Source: Cyanobium sp. (GTDB lineage: Bacteria > Cyanobacteriota > Cyanobacteriia > PCC-6307 > Cyanobiaceae). From it: DNA of 59,504 nt. Shown piece after piece: positions 23,760-31,874 of the stretch (the first letter of the stretch is position 1; every line of letters starts with the position of its first letter). Made by a program: the position numbers and the translations under genes. Location of the stretch: positions 1-59,504 of the forward strand of contig BJHE01000012.1 in assembly GCA_014191755.1 (NCBI GenBank), given 5' to 3'. The notes below the pieces were generated by a model. It ran no database searches and was not told where the DNA came from. It worked only from the letters and a program-made list of their open reading frames with translations.

Positions 23760-25653
23760 TGATGCGCTGCTGGCGTTCTGGCGCAGCATGCGCCCGGACC
23801 CGCTGCTGACGGTGAGCGAGTGGGCGGATCAGCGGCGGGTGTTGAGCCAGAAGGCGAGCAGCGAACACGGGGAGTGGAAGACATCCAGGACGCCGTATCT
23901 CCGCAAGCCGATGAACGACTTGTCGGCGACGAGCACGGTGCAGGAGGTGGTGCTGGTGTTCGGCGCGCAGATGGGGAAGAGCGAGATGCTCAACAACTGG
24001 ATGGGCTACGTGATGGACATCCAGCCGGGGCCGGCGCTGTTCGTGCAGCCGACGATCGACATGGCGAAGCGCTACAGCAAGATGCGAATCGCGCCGATGA
24101 TCGAGGCGACGCCAAGCCTGGGCGAGAAGGTGAAGGCGCCGCGCGAGCGCGACTCGGGCAACACGCAGCTGATGAAGGAGTTCACCGGCGGCTTCCTGAT
24201 CCTGGGCGGGGCCAATGCAGCGAGCGGCCTGGCGTCGATGCCGATCCGGTTCCTGGGTGGCGATGAGATCGACCGCTGGCCGGCGGACGTGGACGAGGAA
24301 GGGAGCCCGCTGGCGATCGTGAGCGCGCGGACGCGGACGTTCGGCGTGCGGAAGAAGCAGGCATGGACCAGCACGCCAACGATCGCGGGCCGCAGCCCGA
24401 TCTGGTCGAAGTGGGAGACGAGCAATCAGCAGCAGCTGAAGCTGCCCTGTCCGCGCTGCGGGCATCGGCAGATGATCGAGTGGGACCGGATCCGGTACGA
24501 CCCGAAGGATCCGGGCCTGCCGAACACGCTGCGGCAGCCGCCGGTGCTGATCTGCGAGGCGTGCGGCGAGGGCATCAGCGAGGACGCGAAGGCTTGGTGG
24601 TACGACCCGGAGGTGTTCGACGAGGAATGGTGGGATCCGCTGTTCCCGGAGCGCGAGGTTCAGGGCTACCACTGCTCGGCGCTCTACTCACCCCTGGGCT
24701 GGTTCAGCTGGACTGAAGCAGCGGTCGGCTATGAGCAGGCAAAGGACAACCCGGCGGACTTGAAGCCGTGGTGGAACACGGTGCTGGCGGAGTGCTGGAA
24801 CGACGACGGCGAGGCCCCGGACTGGGAGGCGCTCTACAACCGGCGGGAGCTCTACGAGCTGGGCACGGTGCCCGACGGGGTGGTGTTCATCACCTGCGGC
24901 GTGGACGTGCAGATGGACCGCCTCGAGTTGGAGGTGGTGGGCTGGGGCCCTGGGATGGAGAGCTGGAGCCTGGACTACCAGGTGCTCGCCGGCGACACGG
25001 CGCAGCCGGCGGTGTGGCGCGAGCTGTCGAAGTTCATCCGCAGTGAGTTCGGCCGCGGCGATGGGCAGCGGCTGCCGATCCGGATGACGGCGATCGACTC
25101 TGGCTTTAGGAGCCAGGAGGTCTACCGGTGGGTGCGGGGCCAGGCCGGCAACCGGGTGATCGCGGTGAAAGGCCAGGAGAGCCAGACGGCGATCATCGGC
25201 ACGCCGGGCCGCGTGGAGGTGCTGCGCAACGGCAAGGCCCTGCGTGGTGGCGTCAAGGTCTGGCCGGTGGGCGTGAGCACCGTGAAGAGCGAGCTCTACG
25301 GCTGGCTGCGACGTCCGATGCCTGATGACGGCGACGGGCTGCCGCATGGCTGGTGCCACTTCCCGCAACACGGCGAGGAATGGTTCCGGCAGCTGTGCGC
25401 CGAGCGGCTGACGAACACGATCGACCGGCGAGGGTACAACCGCTTCGAGTGGATCAAGACGCGGCCACGCAACGAGGCCCTGGACTGCAGGGTCTACGCG
25501 CGCGCTGCTGCAGCGCTGACTGGCGCTGATCGCTGGGGTGATGAGCGATGGGAGAAGGAGCGCAACGGTGGGATCGAGCGCGACGAGCGACGGCCGGCGC
25601 CGGCGCAGGAGGAAGACGCGCCGGCACGGTCGGGGTCTTCGTTCTGGGACTGA
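23740..25653 (+). CDS. Terminase large subunit 2, GpA family
   Basis: 637 residues from a GTG. The lambda gpA-type features are present: PYLRKPMNDLSATSTVQEVV, Walker A-like VFGAQMGKSE (73-82), Walker B-like FLGGDEIDRW (171-180) and a zinc-finger pair CPRCGH and CEACGEG. The nuclease domain begins near TCGVDVQMDRLELEVVGWGP. This family cuts at cos and packages DNA into lambda-like capsids. Length is normal and the reading frame intact. A second, unrelated large terminase lies at 5382-6962. Confidence 0.92.
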   Translation: MPLASVDDALLAFWRSMRPDPLLTVSEWADQRRVLSQKASSEHGEWKTSRTPYLRKPMNDLSATSTVQEVVLVFGAQMGKSEMLNNWMGYVMDIQPGPALFVQPTIDMAKRYSKMRIAPMIEATPSLGEKVKAPRERDSGNTQLMKEFTGGFLILGGANAASGLASMPIRFLGGDEIDRWPADVDEEGSPLAIVSARTRTFGVRKKQAWTSTPTIAGRSPIWSKWETSNQQQLKLPCPRCGHRQMIEWDRIRYDPKDPGLPNTLRQPPVLICEACGEGISEDAKAWWYDPEVFDEEWWDPLFPEREVQGYHCSALYSPLGWFSWTEAAVGYEQAKDNPADLKPWWNTVLAECWNDDGEAPDWEALYNRRELYELGTVPDGVVFITCGVDVQMDRLELEVVGWGPGMESWSLDYQVLAGDTAQPAVWRELSKFIRSEFGRGDGQRLPIRMTAIDSGFRSQEVYRWVRGQAGNRVIAVKGQESQTAIIGTPGRVEVLRNGKALRGGVKVWPVGVSTVKSELYGWLRRPMPDDGDGLPHGWCHFPQHGEEWFRQLCAERLTNTIDRRGYNRFEWIKTRPRNEALDCRVYARAAAALTGADRWGDERWEKERNGGIERDERRPAPAQEEDAPARSGSSFWD

Positions 25654-25654
25654 G

Positions 25655-25660
25655 TAGCAT
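25655..25660 (+). promoter_or_regulatory. TAGCAT -10-like element before gpW
   Basis: The context is ctgagTAGCATgacc, 21 nt before the gpW ATG and overlapping the terminase stop. Upstream context is the same as at 37691-37701 (ctgagTAGAAT). It is one of five related elements found in gaps ahead of structural genes. Confidence 0.4.
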
Positions 25661-25681
25661 GACCGGAAGGAGGTGGCCCGG

Positions 25682-25891
25682 ATGAGCACATTCACGCAGG
25701 CGCATCTGGCGGCCATCGAGGAAGCGATCGCCGGCGGCTACCTGGAGGTGCGCTACGACGACAAGGTGGTGAAGTACCAGTCGATGAGCGACCTGATGAA
25801 GGCACGCAACCTGATCGCGAGCAGCCTGGCCGCGGCCACCGCTCCGGCGGTGCGGATCGACTATCCGGCCGTGGTGCGGGACTACGAATGA
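25682..25891 (+). CDS. Head-to-tail joining protein gpW
   Basis: 69 residues, ATG at 25682 with GGAAGGAGG upstream. It reads STFTQAHLAAIEEAIAGGYL, EVRYDDKVVKYQSMSDLMKA and ARNLIASSLA, matching the lambda gpW fold of two helices and a beta hairpin and its usual length of 68 residues. gpW closes the portal after packaging. It sits between the large terminase and the portal as in lambda. Confidence 0.85.
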   Translation: MSTFTQAHLAAIEEAIAGGYLEVRYDDKVVKYQSMSDLMKARNLIASSLAAATAPAVRIDYPAVVRDYE

Positions 25892-27444
25892 ACCCTTTCG
25901 AGCAGCTGCTGGCCGCCATTGCCCCCAGGGCGGCGCTGAAGCGTCAGGCGGCCCGCCTCCAGCTGGAGCAGATGCGTCGCTACGACGGCGCCGCGCGAGG
26001 GCGTCGCACCGACAACTGGGTGACGCAGGGCAGCTCTGCCGATGCTGCGACTGCGCGCGGGTTCGGGATCATGCGCGACCGCGCGCGCGACCTGGTGCGC
26101 AACAACCCCTACGCGAAAAAGGCGGTTGAGTCGTGGGTGACCAACCTGATCGGCGCTGGGTGGAGCTTCAAGGCGAAGCAAAGCCGGCGCAACGGCCGCC
26201 AGGGCGAGCGGGTGACGGAGATCATGCGGGCGTGGATGGCGGACCCGCGCCAGTGCGACTACCACGGCATCCAGAACTTCGACGGCCTGATGGCGCAGGC
26301 GGTGCGCTGCTGGAAGGAATCGGGCGAGGTGCTGATCAGGATGCGCACGCCAAGCCGCCAGGCTGTGCAGCGCCTGGGCCTGACGATCCCACTGCAGCTG
26401 CAGGTGATGGAGGGCGACTGGATTGACGAGACGCACGACACGCCGGCGATGAGCGACACCGCCGGCTGGACGAAGCGCGGCATTGTCTACGACGCCGAGG
26501 GCCGCCGCGATCGGTTCTGGATTTACAACTACCACCCGGGTGAGAGCGCGGTGCAGGCAACGGCGATCACCAGCAACACGGTGCCGGCCGACGAGATCAT
26601 CCACCTGTTCACGCCAGAGCGTCCTGGGATGACGCGGGGCGTGAGCTGCCTAGCCCCGGTGATGGTGCGGCTGAGAGATCTGGGCGATCTGCTCGATGCG
26701 CGGCTGATGAAGGAGAAGGTCGCGGCCTGCCTGTCGGCGGCCGTGGTCGACCTGGATGGCACGAGCGATCAGAAGAGCACGATCGGCGAGCGACTGGAGC
26801 CCGGCGCTGTGGTGCGCCTGGGCCCTGGCCAGGACATCAGGGCGATCAACCCGCCGGCTGCAGGCGAGATCGACCGCGTGATCAAGACCTACCTGCTGGA
26901 GATCGCAGCGGGCATCGGCATCACCTACGAGGAGCTCACCGGCGACTACAGCGGCGGCAGCTTCACGCAGGGCCGGATGGGGTGGATCGGGTTCCAGCGC
27001 CGGCTGCAGAGCGACACCTGGCAGGTGCTGGCGCCGCTGGCGTTCAACCGTGTGGCGGAGTGGGCGTTCAACGCGATGAACGCAGTCGGCATCGCGACCG
27101 ATGGCATCGCCGCTGACTGGACGCCACCGCGGCGCGAACTCTTCGATCCGCAGAGCGAGACGAACAGCACGATCTCGCGCGTGCGTGCGGGCCTGCTGCC
27201 GCCGCAAGAAGCGATCCGCGCTGATGGCTACGAACCCGATGAAGTGGTGCGGCTGATCCAGGAGTGGAACCAGCTGCTGGATGCAGCCGGCATCGTGCTC
27301 GATACCGACCCGCGGAAGGTGTCGGCAGCGGGCCTGACGCAGGTGCGGCCGCTGGGGTCAACGCTGCCGCCGACCGGTGAACCGCCGGTTGAAGCTGAGC
27401 AACCGCCAGCGCCTGCAGCGCCAAGATCCCCGTCAGCAGGCTGA
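25888..27444 (+). CDS. Portal protein, lambda gpB family (second module)
   Basis: 518 residues. Family signatures include GFGIMRDRARDLVRNNPYAK, KAVESWVTNLIGAGWSFKAK, HLFTPERPGMTRGVSCLAPV and GDYSGGSFTQGRMGWIGFQR, the standard order in lambda gpB-type portals. It forms the DNA entry ring and docks gpW and the GpA terminase. It overlaps gpW by 4 nt. The C-terminal 30 residues are Pro/Ala-rich. It is unrelated to the other portal at 2630-4141. Confidence 0.92.
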   Translation: MNPFEQLLAAIAPRAALKRQAARLQLEQMRRYDGAARGRRTDNWVTQGSSADAATARGFGIMRDRARDLVRNNPYAKKAVESWVTNLIGAGWSFKAKQSRRNGRQGERVTEIMRAWMADPRQCDYHGIQNFDGLMAQAVRCWKESGEVLIRMRTPSRQAVQRLGLTIPLQLQVMEGDWIDETHDTPAMSDTAGWTKRGIVYDAEGRRDRFWIYNYHPGESAVQATAITSNTVPADEIIHLFTPERPGMTRGVSCLAPVMVRLRDLGDLLDARLMKEKVAACLSAAVVDLDGTSDQKSTIGERLEPGAVVRLGPGQDIRAINPPAAGEIDRVIKTYLLEIAAGIGITYEELTGDYSGGSFTQGRMGWIGFQRRLQSDTWQVLAPLAFNRVAEWAFNAMNAVGIATDGIAADWTPPRRELFDPQSETNSTISRVRAGLLPPQEAIRADGYEPDEVVRLIQEWNQLLDAAGIVLDTDPRKVSAAGLTQVRPLGSTLPPTGEPPVEAEQPPAPAAPRSPSAG

Positions 27445-27447
27445 CCC

Positions 27448-27453
27448 TAGAAT
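27448..27453 (+). promoter_or_regulatory. TAGAAT -10-like element before the capsid gene
   Basis: Context ctgacccTAGAATCgcaacg, in the 33-nt gap after the portal stop and 24 nt before the capsid ATG. A good Shine-Dalgarno (GGAGGAG, 27463-27469) follows. No obvious -35 box is seen. Confidence 0.45.
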
Positions 27454-27477
27454 CGCAACGATGGAGGAGTGCACATC

Positions 27478-29367
27478 ATGAGCGACGGTCTTCTACAGAC
27501 CCGCGCGATGTTCGCGCCGGAGACGATCAACGTCGAAGAGCGAACTGTTGAGCTGGTCTGGTCGACCGGCGCCCAGGTGCGACGCGCCAGCTGGTCGCGT
27601 GGTGACTACATCGAGGAGCTGAGCATGGCGCCTGGCGCCGTGCGGATGGAGCGCCTGAACAAAGGCGCACCGCTGCTCGATGCGCACGACTCCTTCTCGC
27701 TGCGCAGCCAGATCGGTGTGGTGCAGCGAGCATGGCTGGACGGCAACCAAGGCCGCGCCCTGGTGAAGTTCAGCCGGCGTGATGACGTGGAGCCCATCTT
27801 CCAGGATGTGCAAGACGGCATCTACCGCAACGTGTCTGTGGGCTACAAGGTCCACAAGACGGAGCGCGACGAGACCGGCGCTGTGCCGGTTGAGCGCGCT
27901 GTGGACTGGGAGCCCTATGAGCTCTCGCTTGTCCCGATCCCGGCCGACGCCGGGGCCCAGGTGCGCTCCGAAGAGCCGCCTGCAACCCAACCTGAAAAGG
28001 AACGATCCATGACCCTTCCCGTTGATGGGGTGCAGGCTCCCGAGCCCACCACCCAGGAGACTGTGACCCGCGCCGCTGCTCCGGTGGCACCCGCTGCGCC
28101 GGTGGTGAACGCCGATGAGGTGCGCGCTGAAGAGCGCCGCCGCACCGCCGGGATCCTCGACGCCGCCCGCAAGCTGAAAGTCGGCGACGAGCTGGCCCAC
28201 CAGCTGATCGCTGATGGCGTGAGCCTCGACGAGGCCCGCCTGCAGCTGATCGACGCCAAGGCCCAGGACGAACAGCGCACCCCCGCGCAGTCCCGCGTTG
28301 AGGTCACCAAGGACCACGGCCAAAAGCGGTTCGACGCCAAGCTGGAGCACCTGAAGTTCCGCTCCAACCTGGGCGACATGACCGACGCTGCTCGCGAGTA
28401 TCGCGGCAGCACGCTGCTCGACATGGCCCGCGAGTCGCTGGATCTGGCCGGCATCAGCCACCGCGGGATGGACAAGAGCGAGATCGCCGTTCGCGCGATG
28501 CACAGCACCAGCGACTTCCCGCTGCTGATGGCCTCCATCCAGCGTGTGACCCTGAAGGCGGCTTACGCCGAAGAGCAGCAGACCTGGCGCCCCCTGGCGG
28601 AGCAGCGCAACCTGCCTGACTTCCGCGAGATGAAGGAGATCGAGGTGGGCGGCCAGATGCTGCCTGAGGAGATCAAGGAAGGCGGCGAGTACAAGACCGG
28701 CACCATCCAGGAGCAACAGGGCAGCTGGAGCCTTACCGAGTACGGCAAGAAGCTGGTGATCGGCCGCCGCCTGATCATCAACGACAACCTGGGCTACATC
28801 ACCCGCGCTGTGCAGGTGCTGGCCCGTGGTGTCGCCACCTTCGAGGCCAACCAGATGTGGGGTCTCATCACTGGCAACGCCAAGTGCATGAGCGACGGCC
28901 TGGCCCTGTTCCACGCCAGCCACAACAACACCGGCACCGGTGTGATCGGTGAGACCGCCATTTCGGCCGCGCGTCAGGCGATGCGCAACCAGAAGGACTT
29001 CACCGGCAAGAACCCCCTGTACGTGGTGCCGCAGTACATCCTGCTGCCGACCACCCTGGAGACCGCGTTTGACAAGTTCAACGCCACCATCACTCCCAAC
29101 CAGACCAGCAGCGTCAACATCTTCTCGGGCTACCTGCAGAAGATCGTGGAGCCCCGCCTGGATGCTTCGAGCACCGCGCAGTTCTACATCACCGGCAACT
29201 ATCCCGGCGTGACGAAGCTGATCTACGGCTACCTCGAAGGCGAGGCCGGCCCGACGATCGAATCTGAGATCAAGCGTGATCCTGACGGCATCGTGACCTA
29301 TCTGCGTCACGACTTCGGCTGCGCCATCGGCCAGCACCAGGGCTTCTACCGCTCCACCGGCGCCTGA
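27478..29367 (+). CDS. Prohead protease-major capsid fusion protein
   Basis: 629 residues from the ATG at 27478, chosen because GGAGGAG lies 8 nt upstream. Residues 1-165 form a prohead-protease-like domain (PGAVRMERLNKGAPLLDAHD, VSVGYKVHK, WEPYELSLVPIPADAGAQVR). A Pro/Ala-rich linker and a delta-like helical segment (180-290) follow. The rest is the capsid domain (YGKKLVIGRRLIINDNLGYI, GNAKCMSDGLALFHASHNN, LLPTTLETAFDKFN). Fused protease-capsid proteins are an established phage family. It is the only capsid gene in the window, although two packaging systems are present. Confidence 0.88.
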   Translation: MSDGLLQTRAMFAPETINVEERTVELVWSTGAQVRRASWSRGDYIEELSMAPGAVRMERLNKGAPLLDAHDSFSLRSQIGVVQRAWLDGNQGRALVKFSRRDDVEPIFQDVQDGIYRNVSVGYKVHKTERDETGAVPVERAVDWEPYELSLVPIPADAGAQVRSEEPPATQPEKERSMTLPVDGVQAPEPTTQETVTRAAAPVAPAAPVVNADEVRAEERRRTAGILDAARKLKVGDELAHQLIADGVSLDEARLQLIDAKAQDEQRTPAQSRVEVTKDHGQKRFDAKLEHLKFRSNLGDMTDAAREYRGSTLLDMARESLDLAGISHRGMDKSEIAVRAMHSTSDFPLLMASIQRVTLKAAYAEEQQTWRPLAEQRNLPDFREMKEIEVGGQMLPEEIKEGGEYKTGTIQEQQGSWSLTEYGKKLVIGRRLIINDNLGYITRAVQVLARGVATFEANQMWGLITGNAKCMSDGLALFHASHNNTGTGVIGETAISAARQAMRNQKDFTGKNPLYVVPQYILLPTTLETAFDKFNATITPNQTSSVNIFSGYLQKIVEPRLDASSTAQFYITGNYPGVTKLIYGYLEGEAGPTIESEIKRDPDGIVTYLRHDFGCAIGQHQGFYRSTGA

Positions 29368-29404
29368 TCCGGCCCCCTCTCATTCAATCTCTGAGGACTG
29401 ATCC

Positions 29405-29746
29405 ATGAAGAACTTTGTGCAAGAGGGGTGCTACGTGGAGGTGACTCTCCCGTATGCCCGCCTGTCTGGTGAAGGCGTGCTGGTTGGCACCAGCCTGTTC
29501 GGCGTGTGTGTGGTGGATGGCGCCTCTGGTGCTTCCATCAACATCCACACCGAAGGCGTGTACGACCTGACCGCCGCCACCGGCGCCGGCACTGATGCTG
29601 TGGTGGGTGCCAAGGCCTACTGGGACAACACCAACAAGCGCATCACGCCGGTGGCCACCAGCAACACCTACGTCGGTGTGTTCCTGGCCGCCAAAGCCAC
29701 GGCTGACGCCCTGGCCCGCGTTCGCCTGAACGAGATGGTGGTCTGA
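29405..29746 (+). CDS. DUF2190-like capsid decoration protein
   Basis: 113 residues with the beta-rich pattern of DUF2190 proteins: NFVQEGCYVEVTLPYARLSG, GVLVGTSLFGVCVVDG, GAKAYWDNTNKRITPVATSN and YVGVFLAAKATADALARVRL. In related phages this small protein follows the capsid gene and stabilises or decorates the shell. It overlaps the FII-like gene by 1 nt. Confidence 0.8.
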   Translation: MKNFVQEGCYVEVTLPYARLSGEGVLVGTSLFGVCVVDGASGASINIHTEGVYDLTAATGAGTDAVVGAKAYWDNTNKRITPVATSNTYVGVFLAAKATADALARVRLNEMVV

Positions 29747-30111
29747 TGCTGCCCGACATCGCCAGCCTGGCCCTGAAGGCGGTGGTGAAGGTGATGGGGG
29801 AGCGATCCCCTATCACCTACCGCCGAGGCTCCACGGCCTACCAGGTTGGCGGCGTCTACCAGGCCAGCCACGTTGGGCTGGATCCTGAGACTGGAGTGCA
29901 GGTGCGTTCGACGCAGCCAGTCCTGCTGATCAACGGCAGCGAGCTGGGTGTCGAGCCGAAGCAGGGCGATGAGGTGGAGGTGCGCGACGGCCTGTTCAAG
30001 GTGCGCGACCCGCAGCCTGATGGCCATGGCGGCTGGCTGCTGATGCTGCATCGTCTGCCAGCACCTGCAGTGTTCAACGCCGGAGTCTTCGAGGCTGGAG
30101 TGTTTGCCTGA
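29746..30111 (+). CDS. Head-tail joining protein, gpFII-like
   Basis: 121 residues. After an N-terminal helix (LPDIASLALKAVVKVMGE) come beta strands PITYRRGSTAYQVGGVYQAS, QPVLLINGSELGVEPKQGDE and LFKVRDPQPDGHGGWLLMLH. This matches lambda gpFII, which attaches to the gpW-closed portal and provides the tail docking site. Its position after the decoration gene is as expected. It overlaps the next gene by 1 nt. Confidence 0.75.
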   Translation: MLPDIASLALKAVVKVMGERSPITYRRGSTAYQVGGVYQASHVGLDPETGVQVRSTQPVLLINGSELGVEPKQGDEVEVRDGLFKVRDPQPDGHGGWLLMLHRLPAPAVFNAGVFEAGVFA

Positions 30112-31595
30112 TGCCACTGAATCTGATCCGGCGACTGGTCAAGGGTTCACCGCTGACGGCGGCGGACCATGACGGCAACCTCGATGTGCTGGAAACGGCG
30201 ATCGCGGTGAAGGAGACTGCGGGCGCGGCGACAGCGGCGGTGGCTGCGCACGTGGCGGCTGCAGATCCGCACCCCGGCTACCTGACCGCAGCGGAGGGCA
30301 ATGCGGCCTACGCACCGGCTGGACAGGGCCTGCTGGCCACGACGGCGGTGCAGCCTGGTGCGATCGGCAGCAGCGGCCTGACGATGACGGCGGGGATCCT
30401 GGGCCGCGAGAGCGGCTCGGGTGCGCCGCAGGTGTTCACGCTGGGCTCGGGCCTGTCGATCGTGGGCGGGGCCCTGACCGCCACGGCCGGCCCTGGTGGT
30501 GGGTATCCGTCGCTGAGCATGCCGACGGGCTTCAGCGTCAGCGGCAGCGGCACCGCCTCGCTGGGGGTGACGTTCGCCGCCGGCTACAGCCTGCCGACGA
30601 CCGCGAAGCAGACCGAGTGGGACACGGCCTACAGCGAGCGGCTGCGCTGGGACGGCAGCAGCACGGGCCTGAACGCAACGACCGCCCGCACCAGCCTGGG
30701 GCTGGGATCGGCCGCGCAGTCAGCTACCACCGACTTCGCCGCAGCCACTGCTCCAGCGGCGGTGGTGTCGGCGCATCAGGCCGCGACCGACCCGCACCCG
30801 CAGTACCTGACGACCGCCGAGGGGAACGCGGCCTATGCCACCACAGCGCAGGGGGCCCTGGCCGCGACGGCTGTGCAACCGGCGGCCCTCGCTGGCTACG
30901 TTCAAACCAGCGACAGCCGCCTCAGCGACTCTCGCGAGTGGAGCGCAGCCACGGTCGCGCAAGCCACCGCAGAGGCTGGCATCAGCACCACGCGAGTTGC
31001 GTACAACCCGCTGCGGGTGTTCCAAAGCATCGCGGCCTACATTGCTGCCAACTTCACCGCCACGGGCCAGGCCCTGGCCACCGCCGCCTCTGCTGCCGCT
31101 GCGCGCACCACGCTGGGGCTGGGCAGCTTGGCCACGCAGTCCGGCACTTTCAGCGGCACCAGCAGCGGCACCAACACCGGGGACCAGGATCTGTCCGCCT
31201 TGGCGGTGAAGGCCAACAACCTGAGCGACCTGGCCAGTGCCGCGACGGCCAGGGCCAACCTGGGGCTTCCGGCATCGGTCACTACCGACACCACCAACGC
31301 CTCGAACATCAGCAGTGGCACCCTGGAGGCGGCAAGGCTGCCGAGCAGCGGTGTCACGGCGGGCAGCTACGGCTCGTCCTCCTTGGTGCCAGTGGTGACC
31401 GTGGACTCCGCGGGCCGCATCACGGCTGTGACCACTGCTGCTGTCAGTGGCGGCGGCGGCGGCGGCGGCATTGGAAATCCAGCGTTCATCCAAGCCACTC
31501 AGCCATCCGCACTAGAGTTAGCTGGTGCCACTCGCTACGCCTGGTGGGACACGTCAGGCGGGGATCTTACACTGTGGATTGAGGATGGAACCTGA
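30111..31595 (+). CDS. Fibre-like protein within the head-completion cluster
   Basis: 494 residues. The opening LIRRLVKGSPLTAADHDGNL is a usual start of fibre proteins. Two copies of a fibre repeat occur (DPHPGYLTAAEGNAAYA and DPHPQYLTTAEGNAAYA), then QTSDSRLSDSREWSAATVAQ, many ATARANLGL-type repeats, a Gly run near 445-455 and a C-terminal TRYAWWDTSGGDLTLWIEDG knob. Trimeric fibre architecture is likely. It sits between FII and gpU-like genes, so it may be a head or neck fibre. Confidence 0.7.
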   Translation: MPLNLIRRLVKGSPLTAADHDGNLDVLETAIAVKETAGAATAAVAAHVAAADPHPGYLTAAEGNAAYAPAGQGLLATTAVQPGAIGSSGLTMTAGILGRESGSGAPQVFTLGSGLSIVGGALTATAGPGGGYPSLSMPTGFSVSGSGTASLGVTFAAGYSLPTTAKQTEWDTAYSERLRWDGSSTGLNATTARTSLGLGSAAQSATTDFAAATAPAAVVSAHQAATDPHPQYLTTAEGNAAYATTAQGALAATAVQPAALAGYVQTSDSRLSDSREWSAATVAQATAEAGISTTRVAYNPLRVFQSIAAYIAANFTATGQALATAASAAAARTTLGLGSLATQSGTFSGTSSGTNTGDQDLSALAVKANNLSDLASAATARANLGLPASVTTDTTNASNISSGTLEAARLPSSGVTAGSYGSSSLVPVVTVDSAGRITAVTTAAVSGGGGGGGIGNPAFIQATQPSALELAGATRYAWWDTSGGDLTLWIEDGT

Positions 31596-31873
31596 TGGCT
31601 CTCCGCAATGCGTTCGAGGCACTAGGACTGGACAGCACCCTGCAGTCCATCCGCGATCGGCTTGGGATGTTGGCGCTGCTGACGTTCGACAGCTCGGCCC
31701 GCCTGCGGGTGGTGTCGGACTCGATGACGATCGCAGGCACGCCTTCGGTGAATATCACAGGCACGCCTTCGGTCAATCAAACCCAGATTGGTGGATTGGC
31801 AGCCAATGATCACATCCCGGCCTTGATGATGATGAGGGCCGACAACCTACGTCGCAACATCACGGTTACCTAA
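31595..31873 (+). CDS. Small fibre-associated protein
   Basis: 92 residues. After a helix (NAFEALGLDSTLQSIRDRLG) it has two copies of AGTPSVNI-like strands (IAGTPSVNITGTPSVNQTQI), a beta-repeat of the kind found in fibre tips and adaptors. It overlaps the fibre gene by 1 nt and ends just before the propeller-like gene. No family recognised. Confidence 0.55.
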   Translation: MALRNAFEALGLDSTLQSIRDRLGMLALLTFDSSARLRVVSDSMTIAGTPSVNITGTPSVNQTQIGGLAANDHIPALMMMRADNLRRNITVT

Positions 31874-31874
31874 A

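Noticed and set aside
27493..29337. A 614-codon open frame on the minus strand through the capsid gene
   Set aside because: It is antisense to a clear protease-capsid gene. Long antisense frames are expected at this GC content and codon bias, and the translation shows no family pattern.
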